A stretch of 31,035 nucleotides of DNA from Intoshia linei. Taxonomy: Eukaryota; Orthonectida; Rhopaluridae. A program made the position numbers and the translations under genes. The DNA is taken from the NCBI GenBank assembly GCA_001642005.1, contig LWCA01000343.1, positions 1 to 31,035 of the forward strand. The letters are read 5' to 3'. Of the stretch, positions 12,001 through 21,500 are shown in pieces (within the stretch, counting starts at the first letter, position 1; each line of letters starts with the position of its first letter). The notes under the pieces are model-generated. The model did not search any database. It had not been told where the DNA came from and saw only the letters and a list, made by a program, of their open reading frames with translations.

Positions 12001-15000
12001 TATGTAGCTATGACTTTTATCAAACAATTTATGATAATTATTCCTTTTTTGACAGTTTTATACTTAATTATAGATAATTATGTATTGTTTTGAAAATTTT
12101 CACTAGATGTCTAATTGATTTATATTATTGTATATTACAATTTGTACCTGATAATCGTAGTATGTTTAGTTTAATGCTTGAGAATTTCAATGCTGCCATA
12201 TCATTGCACAATTATTTACTTGACTAACACGATTTTTTGTTATCATCTCAATAATTCCTTTCATATATCCGCTTCGTATCTTGGAAATTGGTTACTATGT
12301 TGTTTCTTCAGTTATTATATTTTCAAACTACAATTATAAATTTTATTTTACGTGTTAGTCACGTTTCATATTTATTTTATTGATTTTAGCCTAATTTTTC
12401 AAGTGCATTTTCAATTTTCCTGGAATTTTGTCCCGGCACAATTAGTAGTACTATTGTAAAAAAATAAGTTTGTTAAGTTTATAATATGAATTTAAGTAAA
12501 ACGAAAAAATATGAATTAAATTTGTTTATAGTTTTTGACCATAGATTTTCAACTTTAATAGTTAATTTACTAACATTAACTAATCATTAATTTAATGTGT
12601 AAAATTATCTTTGACAAGTCAAGTTCAATGGTAATTATTATCCCATTTGATTCAACAAAATATGAAAATATTTCGGAAATTTCTTGTAAACTTTCAAATA
12701 ATATATTAATTTCAATATTCGAGATTGTTAAAAGTTTTATAAATTCAGATAAATTGAAAATTTGTATTATTTAAATTTATTAATACAACGGATTATAAAA
12801 ATTTTCAATAAAGTAACTGAGAAATGATAAAATGAAAACTTTAAACGTCGAGACACGGGGATTTTTTTGTATAAAAATAAAAAATACAAGTATTAATATT
12901 ATTCTCCAGTAAATTAAGCAGGGCTCACTTTCTAGATATGTCATTTTTATATTAGAAAAATGGAATAGCCCTAGTATAGACTAATTACTTCAATGACAAC
13001 GCGAATAATAAAAAGGTCCGTAAAAGCCCTCATATATTTTTTTTCCGAAATATTTTATTAAAAAAAAATATAAAATAATTAACGGTCCGAAAATTTAAAA
13101 AAAGATTTTCTGATAGAGCTTATTCCAGTTGATATAAATACAAAATTTCAACCCCAGAAATCTACGCATTCCCGGTGAAAAATAATTTTTAATATATTAT
13201 CAACCAATATTTTTCAAATATTTCAATTAAAATCAAAAATGTTTAATTAAAAAAAATGTGGATTGTACGTCTACACATTTCCAGTCAAGACATATGGGTG
13301 AAAAAATCTATATAATTCATTCCTTCGCAATTTTTAAATTTCAAATTTTCATTTTCCAAACATTTTGAACATCTACGGCAGCGAATTTATAAAAGTTTTA
13401 ATGCTAATTTAATTTGAAAATGCTAAAAAGAAAAGTAACATTCACAAGAAAAAAGGCCAAAAGTATGGACACATTTTTAAAATCAATCATTTATATATTA
13501 CAATCTTTTGCAATAATGGTAAAATTAATTATTGATACACAATTAGTATTTTTAAGTATTTATTAAATTGGTTCTGAATATATATCATCACATTGAAAAT
13601 GACAAAATAGATTTTTATAATTTTATTTTTTCTGGAATTTATGCTATTTTGACAAAATTTTTAATGAGTGTTTTTACTTTATTGTTAAGATTATACAACT
13701 CATTCTGTCTAATAAATTATTTCTTTAATTTTATTTTTTCTGGAATTTATGCTATTTATGACAATTTTTAGGATTGGACGTTTTTACTTTACTTTTAATA
13801 TTATACACACATTTTGTCTAATAAAATTGGACTGTTTTTACTTTATTTTTAATATTATACACACATTCTGTCTAATAAAATTAAAAAGTTTTAACTTTAT
13901 TTTTAATATTATACACACATTCTGTCTAATAAATTAAAAAAATGGGATAATAGTTTTTAAAATTTTTTACGCAAATGTTAACAAAAAAAAATTAAGATGG
14001 AATAATTCACTTTAAAGTAAAAATTAATGTGATATGAGATTCCGCTTGAAACAAATTTGGGAACAACTCCTTTAAAGGATTGATAATAGTTAATAGTAGG
14101 ATTTTTAAGTTAGATTTTCTGTAAATTTATTTTTTGGTAGTATAAAAATGTTCCCTCGGTAGAACTAGGCTACGGGGATTGATAATAGTGAATAGTAGAA
14201 TTTTTAAGTTAGATTTTCAACGTGAATTTTTTGATATAATAAAAATTGCCTTCAGCAGAGCTAGGTGCTGTTTGTACGTAGTACAAAACAGCCAAGCTAG
14301 TATCTTGTGTAATGTAAATAATTTGATTTATAGATGTCATTGAAATGATGAATACACCGGATATTATACATGAAGATACCCTTAAATATGATGTCGCAAT
14401 AATATCTTGCGGAAACACCATTTCAGCTATAAAATTAAACGATTCAAATGTAAAAAATATGCAATACAAATTATTGTATACTTTACAAGGTTTATAAACA
14501 ATTTCAATTAATTAACTTTTAGGTGGGTTAATTCAGTCTTTGGCTGTAAAATGTGAAAAAAACAAAACAATGTTGTACTTTTCAGATTCCATGCGAAAGA
14601 AAACACACTCTGTGAGGTTGTATCCATTTCCAAATGAATTATCGAATGATGAACACAGTCAAATAATATTGGGTTATTAATTTTTAAATAAAACAAAAAT
14701 TCATCAACCAATTTAGACGAAACCATTAAAGATTTGCATCTAGTGAAAGACAATTTATACGGAATTGATAATAAAAATACAATTTTTGTTTACGATACTA
14801 AAAATGGCATAAAATACGACATTATTCAACAAAGTAACAGTGCTAAACCTAGATCAATAGTCGTAGATGACAAGCTGGGGTAATACATAATTATTGGTCA
14901 TATATTGTTACCGTCAAGCCGATGGGGTCGACGACAAGTATTTTGAAATTTTAGTATTGCTAATATAAAAAAATGCGTTAGTTAGCCAGGGTGGCTGAAA

Positions 15001-15495
15001 AAAGGTTACCTGATACATCTAATGAATATATAATTTAGATACATATTTATATCAGACGTAAATATCAAATCTCCTAAAATACAAAGATATTCAATACACA
15101 ATAAGGAGATGGTATCGATTATTAGCTACGGAATATTACAACCAATTGATTTATTTATTGATACAAAACTAAAAAGAATATACTGGATCGACTGGGACAC
15201 TCGTCGTCTTGAATCATCAGATTATTATGGAAATTATATTCGAACTCATGTTCTCAACATTGTTAAACCGTATTCATTCATTCGATACAATGAATACTTT
15301 ATGTGGACTTCATGGATTTTGTAAATTAATATTAATGTATATTTTTCAAAATTTAGAAACAAATCCTTGGCGTTTGAAATGGACAATGGAATTGAAAATG
15401 CAAATATAACAACCCAGTTTTCAAGATTATCATTAGGTTTGAACGGAAGATGTTATACGATCAAATTATTACCGAAATCTTGTAAAATACCTTAA
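3097..15495 (+). CDS. Compact nidogen (entactin), 12 exons, 743 aa
   Basis: Nidogen is a secreted basement-membrane linker: its G2 barrel binds perlecan and collagen IV and its propeller binds laminin. Exons: 3097-3176, 3215-3326, 5987-6153, 6196-6356, 6589-7062, 7445-7633, 9326-9484, 14334-14489, 14523-14672, 14717-14879, 15039-15320, 15357-15495. All junctions are GT-AG, phases agree at every one, and the total (2232 nt) divides by three. Residues 1-15 are a signal peptide (MFVFYLLLVCSVRSS). Residues about 25-173 sit where the NIDO domain belongs but are very divergent. Residues about 174-394 match the G2F barrel, for example LLGFVFFESDDYVKN and a run of N-glycosylation sequons. Residues 395-447 are one cysteine-rich, EGF-like piece. 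Residues 448-743 are a six-bladed YWTD propeller (KPRSIVVDDKLGYIF, KRIYWIDWDTRRLE). Vertebrate nidogen-1 has about 1250 residues; the EGF string and thyroglobulin module are missing here. Intron 7 (9485-14333) contains an opposite-strand gene. A missed small exon in a large intron is possible. Confidence 0.82.
3480..4460. repeat. Degenerate tandem array, unit about 104-117 bp
   Basis: About nine diverged units lie in nidogen intron 2. The marker GTATAATTTAAC recurs at about 3605, 3709, 3826, 3936, 4042, 4159 and 4353, giving spacings of 104, 117, 110, 106, 117 and then 194 bp. Each unit carries a stretch like TTTTTTGACAAAAAA, which is nearly self-complementary, followed by TTAAAATTAGTTTTTTA and ATTTCGAATAGAATAATTTA. 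It looks like a decaying minisatellite or short satellite with no coding potential. Confidence 0.8.
4659..5110. mobile_element. hAT-type MITE, about 452 bp
   Basis: The left end reads CAGTGGCGGATCTAGG. The right end, read on the other strand, gives CAGTAGCGCATCTAGG, so the element has terminal inverted repeats with the CAG...CTG ends typical of hAT elements. The flanking 8-mers, ctgtgaac (4651-4658) and atgtggac (5111-5118), match at six of eight bases, as expected for an aged 8-bp target duplication. There is no coding sequence. It sits in nidogen intron 2. Confidence 0.72.
5673..5760. mobile_element. hAT element end, fragment
   Basis: The sequence begins CAGGGGTCTGCAACCTTTTG and continues with TCGTGGGCCACTT and GGGCCGCG, which is the typical terminus of a widespread hAT subfamily. 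I do not see the matching opposite end before the next nidogen exon at 5987, so the element is truncated or its other end has decayed. The right boundary given is approximate. Confidence 0.55.
7735..8720. repeat. Dispersed repeat family, copy 1 (longest)
   Basis: This AT-rich non-coding repeat in nidogen intron 6 shares blocks with other places in the window. ATTAAGCGGGCTCA matches 12905 onward. AGTTTATTTAAGAAAGTAA (7864) matches 23365. ACCACAAATTACC (8118) matches 23526 and 27989. CAGAAATCTACGCATTCC (about 8388) matches about 13155 and 28225. A block near 8640-8700 (CCTAAGGGTTTGAAAT) recurs inside the hAT MITE at 28739-29066. I see no terminal repeats or coding region, so the class is unknown; a link to a non-autonomous hAT family is possible. 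Edges are approximate. Confidence 0.65.
8721..9325. other. Remainder of nidogen intron 6
   Basis: Nothing coding is recognised. Short GC-richer patches (for example GGTTCGGCTCTGT near 8820) recur near 27675 and suggest more repeat debris. The intron ends in a T-rich tract with AG at 9324-9325. Confidence 0.4.
9826..9831 (-). terminator. Poly(A) signal AATAAA for CAP-H
   Basis: A canonical AATAAA on the minus strand lies 53-58 nt beyond the CAP-H stop codon, a suitable place for 3'-end formation. Confidence 0.5.
9884..11980 (-). CDS. Condensin complex subunit 2 (CAP-H / Barren), intronless
   Basis: One uninterrupted 698-residue frame; the human protein has 741. CAP-H is the kleisin of condensin I: it bridges the SMC2-SMC4 heads and recruits the HEAT subunits CAP-D2 and CAP-G to compact mitotic chromosomes. 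The family signature lies at residues about 121-195: CIKLSAENKINSRNAFGLHL, then AKIYAGRVDAVY and VLGGLGK. A basic KKKK patch near 217-220 could serve in nuclear import. Residues about 610-630 (KKLMWRNLDFDVALLD) and the extreme C-terminus (MPVALVCLLHLANEKNLVI) match the winged-helix end that contacts the partner SMC head. The middle is acidic and low complexity, as is usual here. The gene lies inside nidogen intron 7 on the opposite strand and has no introns, so it either arose by retroposition or lost them. An E2F-type site touches the first ATG; if transcription starts close to it, Met26 could be the true start. Confidence 0.9.
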   Translation of the reverse strand: MKRNSEITNFESQSTSKSRKLNSTLMNDIKPEFTDIKRENLNFSQISHLNQTVERDSIQNCNGTDTNLVINDDNIEIKTLRRKSMITESFKLENRELTEPTNDAVFENPLGKLSQIQVTEHYASCIKLSAENKINSRNAFGLHLINSLSNLVNKQNTVTDFKKAGTTIDASAKIYAGRVDAVYNDSYKVLGGLGKPSDKIDTNNDESVGDILNTQTKKKKNSHRKNAPIELNLKSITNSRGETIEINPFHQKISSMYDVEKLSLKSMIQCMYSDSTLSTMIKSCDRKIVDCTNSMKPSQHDFHLIIDNSTILSNISQFSANAVNVPICIYFHNFTFSQPLQTIDAEQHQIESFHEDSVDDASVTEICNNECESPILNHTNMFDNTGLQSFYNDFQNNEGIMNLIATTITDKSKIEKFTVLINGPAKYTLRNSNKTLPSILQSKATKSLFISKRKNRLTKKQKCFNIKNNVAQSLDSSNSKISNNPKSTKLLLGHEFLKPWYPNVVSFLTVNLIKNESFLGALKECKKKSDTDSQDVPSNSLAIDDDDSVECGGFDADITLVESDPETLDINFEEGNDNQIKEPLKLEKLQVAYSRQAKIVNVKLVKKLMWRNLDFDVALLDITNQSNQTLQETETVKKDILFSNVMSDVKSNLPSTMKDNVSMPVALVCLLHLANEKNLVIKSKNLADLIISTENLSM
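11980..11990 (-). promoter_or_regulatory. E2F/DP-type site abutting the CAP-H start codon
   Basis: The plus strand reads TTTCGCGCCAA, a perfect match to the E2F consensus TTTSSCGC extended by the symmetrical half. It stands out in very AT-rich sequence and overlaps the first base of the CAP-H ATG. Condensin genes are known cell-cycle targets of E2F/DREAM complexes in animals, so a role in G1/S to mitotic expression is a reasonable inference, not shown here. Confidence 0.65.
11991..12904. other. AT-rich intron sequence upstream of CAP-H
   Basis: This is the remaining nidogen intron 7 sequence and the probable CAP-H promoter region. A 59-codon open frame at 12595-12774 (+) is present, but it resembles no family I know and is expected by chance at this composition. 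No TATA box or other site can be defended. Confidence 0.4.
12905..13400. repeat. Dispersed repeat family, copy 2
   Basis: This copy shares with copy 1 the head block ATTAAGCAGGGCTCA, the block AAAATAATTAACGGTC near 13073, CTGATAGAGCT, and AGAAATCTACGCATTCCCGG followed by a poly-purine tract and ATCAACCAATATTTTTC. Order and orientation are the same, with internal deletions relative to copy 1. It lies in nidogen intron 7. Confidence 0.7.
13619..13937. repeat. 54-bp minisatellite
   Basis: Three clear 54-bp units start at 13781, 13835 and 13889. Each contains TTTAATATTATACACACATT followed by TGTCTAATAAA. To the left, two copies of TTTTATTTTTTCTGGAATTT, at 13621 and 13729, are spaced 108 bp apart, exactly two units, so the array once had a higher-order dimer. 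It is non-coding and lies inside nidogen intron 7. Confidence 0.85.
14078..14265. repeat. Two-copy direct repeat, about 98-bp period
   Basis: GGATTGATAATAG at 14078 recurs at 14176. Both are followed by an AATAGTAG-like tract, then TTTTTAAGTTAGATTTTC and, about 85 bp along, AGA(A/G)CTAGG. This is a diverged tandem duplication just upstream of the first propeller exon of nidogen. Confidence 0.7.
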
Positions 15496-15501
15496 TTTGT
15501 T

Positions 15502-15507
15502 AATAAA
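15502..15507 (+). terminator. Poly(A) signal AATAAA for nidogen
   Basis: A canonical AATAAA starts 7 nt after the nidogen stop codon, implying a very short 3' untranslated region in front of the converging HECTD1 gene. Confidence 0.5.
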
Positions 15508-15550
15508 TATATGATTCTTGAATAATTGGTTAAAAATAATTTATGAAAGT

Positions 15551-15556
15551 TTTAAT
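15551..15556 (-). terminator. Variant poly(A) signal ATTAAA for HECTD1
   Basis: The common variant ATTAAA on the minus strand lies 22-27 nt beyond the HECTD1 stop. No canonical AATAAA was seen on this strand in the 82-bp spacer, so this is the best candidate, though weak. Confidence 0.35.
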
Positions 15557-15577
15557 GGTTCAAATGTAACATTGTGA

Positions 15578-18500
15578 TTAATTTAAATAAAAACCTTTTT
15601 CATCCATTGCGGCCAAAAGTTTAGTTTTTAAAATTTCTTGAGATGAATAATCTGGTATTTTAAGAAAGTGAATGCATGTACTTACAGAGGGTAATCTATT
15701 ATCACTGGCGTTTTTATTTTTAACTACAATCATGCGAGGGTTAAAGCTCTTGAAACCACCTGGCGGCAGCGATGAACAACCGGTAGAAAATCGTAAAAAT
15801 TTCTTTCGTTGTTCCTCGTCCAACTCCATTAATACGTTAATTAGATTTTTAAACATTGGACTTTCTCTGGTGTATCCGTTTTTAGGTTCAATATAGTCGT
15901 AAAGTTCCTGTCTGGTCCACGATGGTACAATTTGCCCAGATATTAATTGGTTTAATTCATTAACTGAAAAATTTTTGAGTTTATGCATAGGAAACACTTG
16001 TTCCATTCCCGCCTTCAAAGCATTCATTTGTCTAGTTATACCAAAATTGAAGTAAAAATTCAAAAAGTTGTCTAAATACGATTTTAAATTTTCAAAATTA
16101 ACAGTGACTTCACATCCGGCTGCCACTAAATTATAATTGATAAAATCAGCTTCTTCGCATTGAGGATTTACGCAGAATACTAAATCCAAATCTTTTAAAT
16201 ATTCAATGTGGTCGTTTAGTATTTTTTCATTTTCTGACCCACATTCACACAACGTACTGCTGAGTTTATTATATTCTTCGAGTCTAGAATAAAGGTTTTC
16301 CACAAATTCGACCCTTACCGGGTCGATAGATTTAAGAGAAGTTAATGTCAAAAATTTGTTGAACCAATTTGGAGAAAAAAACAAATTTTTATAATTGTTC
16401 AATTCAAAAGATTGGTTAATTGCACCACAAATACATTGCAAAAATGGATTGCTTAATTTTACGGGCAGTAGTCGACCGTCTAATATAGTTTTTCCAACCA
16501 AAATTCCAAAATAATAAAAATTATCCACAACCTTATCGCAAAGTGGGCCATCCTGTTTCAAGGCCATAGGGAATAGTCCAAATTCAGTATGGACATAAGA
16601 AGACGTATTATTAGGATCATACAGCCACATCACCAAACTTTTTTTTTGAAATTCTACCGCCAACAAATTATAAAAATCCAGAGTCGGTCCAGTTCCCGTA
16701 CCATCTTCATTCTCAAATAAAATTTCCAAAGTAGATTTCAGACGACAGTGGTAATTCATAATACGTCTACCATATTCAAACAGGGTAGCTTCATTTCTAG
16801 GTACAACAACTCTGTCAATTTTGATTCTTCCCAATCGAAATTCTTGATAAACTTCGTCATTTCTAACTAATCCGCTATTTTGCATAAACCGTCGTGCTCT
16901 CAAATTAATCTCATCTCGTTGATTCTGTAACCAAACGACAGACCTGGAAGGATCATACCCTTGTGCACTTAAGTACGTGTTTCTCATTTCAAAGTTAAAC
17001 AACCACGGATATTCATAAATCAGACGGTCACACCAGGAAGGAAGTGCGCTACAACATAAACTAAGCGGTTCATGGATTTGTTTAACCAACTTTTGAGTCA
17101 ACTTACGACTAATAAAAGATTCTTCAGAAATTGTTAAATTTGATTCATTTGTAATCAAGACATGATGGGTAAACGTCAATAAAGACAAAATATCCATAAT
17201 ATCATCGCTAAACCCATTTTTTATTGGAAAAGATTTATCACTATTTTTAGATTCATACCGCACGTAATTGTCATAAATACCAATCAAATCTTTAGAAGAA
17301 ATGGATCTGCGTAAAACACGTGGTGATCCATTGAGCTTATACTCTGTTAATAAATTTTGAGAGGCATTTTTCTGAAGAAATTTTATAATGTCCGCTTTCG
17401 TTGGACCATTTGAATTTAGTTCACTATTCGTTAATGAATTGCGCACTAATTCCACATTCCACTCCGGAAGTAACACGGAATCACTCATTTCAACGTCTTC
17501 TTCATTCATTAAAGTTTTATCAACGCTTTTATAAAGTAATCGGTATTGACCCGACCAAATGGATTTTATCAAATCAGTATTAGTTTTTTTACAATTTTTA
17601 CGTGCTCTGCCATTGAAAAGCAATTGCAATTGAGAAAAAATTGTCTTGTCGTTGTTTTCCAAAAGAACCATTTCAGCAGAATTACCAAACTTGCTCGTAG
17701 TTTCCAAATATAAAATAATATCCTCCAATTCGTTATCATCGCACTGAGATTTTGTTTCTTTTTTGTCAGCTTCAGGTACCCCGCAATTATTTTCTTGTTT
17801 CGAACACGTTACAAGTGTATTGGTAGGAATAACTAAAGTATGTGATTGATTAACAATAGTACGACCAGGTCTCGGGTCAAAAGAAGGAACCAGCGATTTG
17901 AATTCTCTTCTCAAAATTGAATCTTCAACCCATAAATTTCCTAGACTAGACTCTTCATTAAATTCCTGGTAAACTGAAGAAAAAACATTATCCTCATCTG
18001 TTGAATTTTCATTAAATACATTATCTGCAGTTTCATCAGCATCATCTTCAACCTCCCCACCGCTACAAGAATCGTAATTATCGTTAGTTGAATCGTCAAA
18101 TTGAACAAACACAGATCGTCTGCTATTATTTCTTCCTTGGGTTGATTTTAAAGGTGCCGCTAAGTCTCTTGTTCTGAAATCAATTGTAGTTATATCCGGT
18201 GTAAGATAACGCGATTGCGCCAATGCAAATCGTACAAGGTGTCGCGATTGGCTTGAATCAAAATTAGGATTTCTAACAATATTGGCAAAAGTATTTAAAA
18301 GGCTTCGCGTATTTTCAACACGAGACCCTCTAGTAATTGTGGAAATAATTTCTGGAAAAAGAGAACTTTCTTGAGCCGAATTGCCATCAGAATCATAAGT
18401 ACGATCGTCAAAATGTATATTATCATCTATGAAACTTTCACCCATGCTACTCGTTCTTCCCGTTCGCATGTTTGAAACACTTGAAAATACACCAGCATTT

Positions 18501-21500
18501 CCTGTGCTAATAGACGATTCAAGTCGACTTTCCATAGATGGTACCATTCGCGTAAAGTAAAAAGCTTCATTATCAGATACAGTGGCTAAACTACTCTGAT
18601 TATCACTCATATCAGCAATCATAGTTAGAGAAGCCTCTTCAACTCTCCCCGGTAGACTAGCATCGGATATTGTAGTTGAACATGACGCGTTACTGGTAGT
18701 TTTGAGAATCCCCGTTGATTTCATTATTTTACGTCGGTTATCTTCGTGTATTGGTTTATGTTTAATTTGGTGCCGTTTTCTGATGGGAAATTTCTTTTTA
18801 TTCGATTTGTGAGAATTAGAATGGGAAGTTATAGAACTAGAAGTTGTTGGGTCTTGAATATTCTCTTTATTAAGTGTTACATCGTATTTAAATCCATATC
18901 CGTATCTATAATTATTTACATAATCATTATCATTCCATTTAACACAAATCCATTTATCTTTATATACATTTACAACAGACCCAGTAGAATTTCCATCTTG
19001 GTCATCCCAGCACCAATCTGGACCTCTAATCACTTCATCTCCAACTAGCAAATCATTATCTGAAGTAGTGTCTTTAGACGTGGTTGGTTCAAGTGAATGG
19101 TTCTGTACCGTGAAAGTGACATCAGTCGACGGTACCTTTTTGTCAAATTCTAGAGCAGAATCAGACATGTCAAAAACTGGATTACAAACAGATCCGTAAA
19201 TTTCAAATCCACAAAAACTTATGAAATGGTTTTTACCGCCAGAACCAGGACCTGTAGAAAATATTCGAACATATCTGTATTCTTTGGGATAATTTGAGTT
19301 TTTTGGAATATCAATAGACCAAGTGTAGGTTGAATATCCGGAAGATCGCAAAGAAGTATCATCCGTATGTTTTCTAAGGTTATACCAAGTTTTTCCATCT
19401 ACTGAACCTTGAAATTCCCAATTTCGGAGAGATGTCCCAACCGAGTGTCTCAAGGTATAAGCTGTGGGTTTAATAAAAATACCCAAGTCAATACTAACCC
19501 AACTGTTTATAACGTCTGCTGTTCTAATTATATTTGGAGACTTGCTTCTACTAAGATATTCATACGTTTTAGAATTAACTGTAGAATCATGCATGCCAGA
19601 ATGTCTAACAATAACAATATTATGTTTTGCTGGGTTTATAAAAGTATTACTCAGTCCACTATTAGTTCCGATAAAATAAATAATGCCGTTATCATCAAAA
19701 TCACTTTCGTGTACAAATAAAATTGGTACGGGGTCGTTAGAAATAGATTTCAAGTATGCAAACGTACTTCGTGGTTTATCGTACCAATGAGGTTTGATTA
19801 TATTTTTAATGTGATTGTATATAAAGGATACGGTAGTTAATGGTTCAATTTTAATCGTAGTTTCTGACCGGTCCACAAGAGTAGTTTCATCCGGGTGTCT
19901 AAATAATTTAAAATAGCATTGTCTGGTCAAATTTTGCAACGAAGCAACAAACGAGGCTTCATAACAGTAATTTTGATAATGTTCAATACCATCCAGGTAA
20001 CTTACTAAGCGTTCAATATAGGCATTGGCAACATTGCTGTTTGAATCATTAAGGTTAGAGTCTAGAGAATTAAATATATAAGTAAAAATTCCCTGAAACT
20101 GTGCTTGCCATGAGTTCCCATTTAATTGATATTTTTCACAAAATTCAACTTTTTCTTTCGACTCAATTAAATAAATAATGCATTCTCTTAAAAGCAAAAG
20201 AATTTGGTTAATTTTGGAAATTATTTTGCTAGACTGAATTTCAAAAGAAGACGGCATACTCTGATCGATTAAAATTGAAATAAACGTTGATAAAATTTCG
20301 ACAATATCTGTAAAAACACTCACACACATTTGTTTGTGTTCAATCTTATCACCTCGATTAAATGTTGTGATATCAAGACTAGTAAACACTTGCTCGATTT
20401 TTTGATAGAGATTCAAAAAAGTGTTCAAGGTTGGAGTATTTTCAAGTTTAATTTCAGTAAACAAATTGCAATATAAATCATACATTTTATAAAAAACTGT
20501 AATTTTACTAAATACTTTGATGGGTATAACTGCTTCATTCAAATTGTAATTAGAAATGTTAAAATCTGACATGCTTTTCGATTTTCCACGGTCATAAACG
20601 TTGAAATTTATACACTTGTAAAAAACATGAGTCTGGCGTATATTGTGTGAAAAATGTACAAATCCATTCAAAAATTTGACAATTTCTATTTTAACATTAA
20701 ACCCTTCATGAACAATATACAAAGATTTATCAGAATTAGTAGAATTAAAATTACTGGGTTTATCAACAATAAAAGTCCATTGATTAGATTGAATATACTT
20801 TTGCTTCTTCGATTGCAGTAATTTACATAAATTACGATGAGTCTTGGAAGCTCTAAGATTATGCATAAAATGCACACTTTTAGTAATTTCCATGTTTCTT
20901 ACCTTTAACAAATCTTTCCATTTACTGTCAGTGCATAATCTGCTATGATTCGAAATTGATGGTATCAATACATGAGAACTTAAATCTTGATACAAAACAT
21001 TTCCATTGCCAAATAAAGGTATATCAATTGCATATAAATTGGTAAGAATGAAAATTGCATTGTTTTTAATCATAATATGAGCAAAATTGTTAAACTCGTA
21101 AAGTGTTTTTTCTTCCAAAGATTTTACATAACACCATTCCATGCCTTTCGGTAAAGGAGTGACATTATAAGTTGAAGGTTCCGGCTTTACAGTAAAGAAC
21201 GTCATTTTATATGCATTTTCCATATCAACATCTGAAGAATATAACATTTCCAATAAAGATTCTTGAATGCCCCTAAAGGAGAACCCCTTCAAATAAACAT
21301 CCGGGTAGCAAGTACATAATGATTCAATAATTGACAATATAGACAGTTTCGATTTACCAATATCATTTATTTGCAATCCAGTAATTAAAATTTCGATAAT
21401 ATTAGACGAAAAATTGGGATCTTGCAATTCTAAATCTGCCAATATAATGGCGTCACAAAAATATAACATTTCAATAATCATTTGCAAAGGAAATTTACGT

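Noticed and set aside
12595-12774. 59-codon frame starting MCKIIFDKSSSM, with an open frame also on the other strand
   Set aside because: At this AT content, runs of this length are expected several times per window, and neither frame resembles a known protein.
14209-14753. Two minus-strand frames (14209-14469 and 14508-14753)
   Set aside because: They lie opposite nidogen propeller exons, whose plus-strand frame matches the family and splices in phase.
18746-19048. Open frames on the plus strand within HECTD1 (also 19409-19720, 22287-22526, 15672-15896)
   Set aside because: They are antisense shadows of a strongly supported coding exon, with no family resemblance and no own promoter or splice logic.
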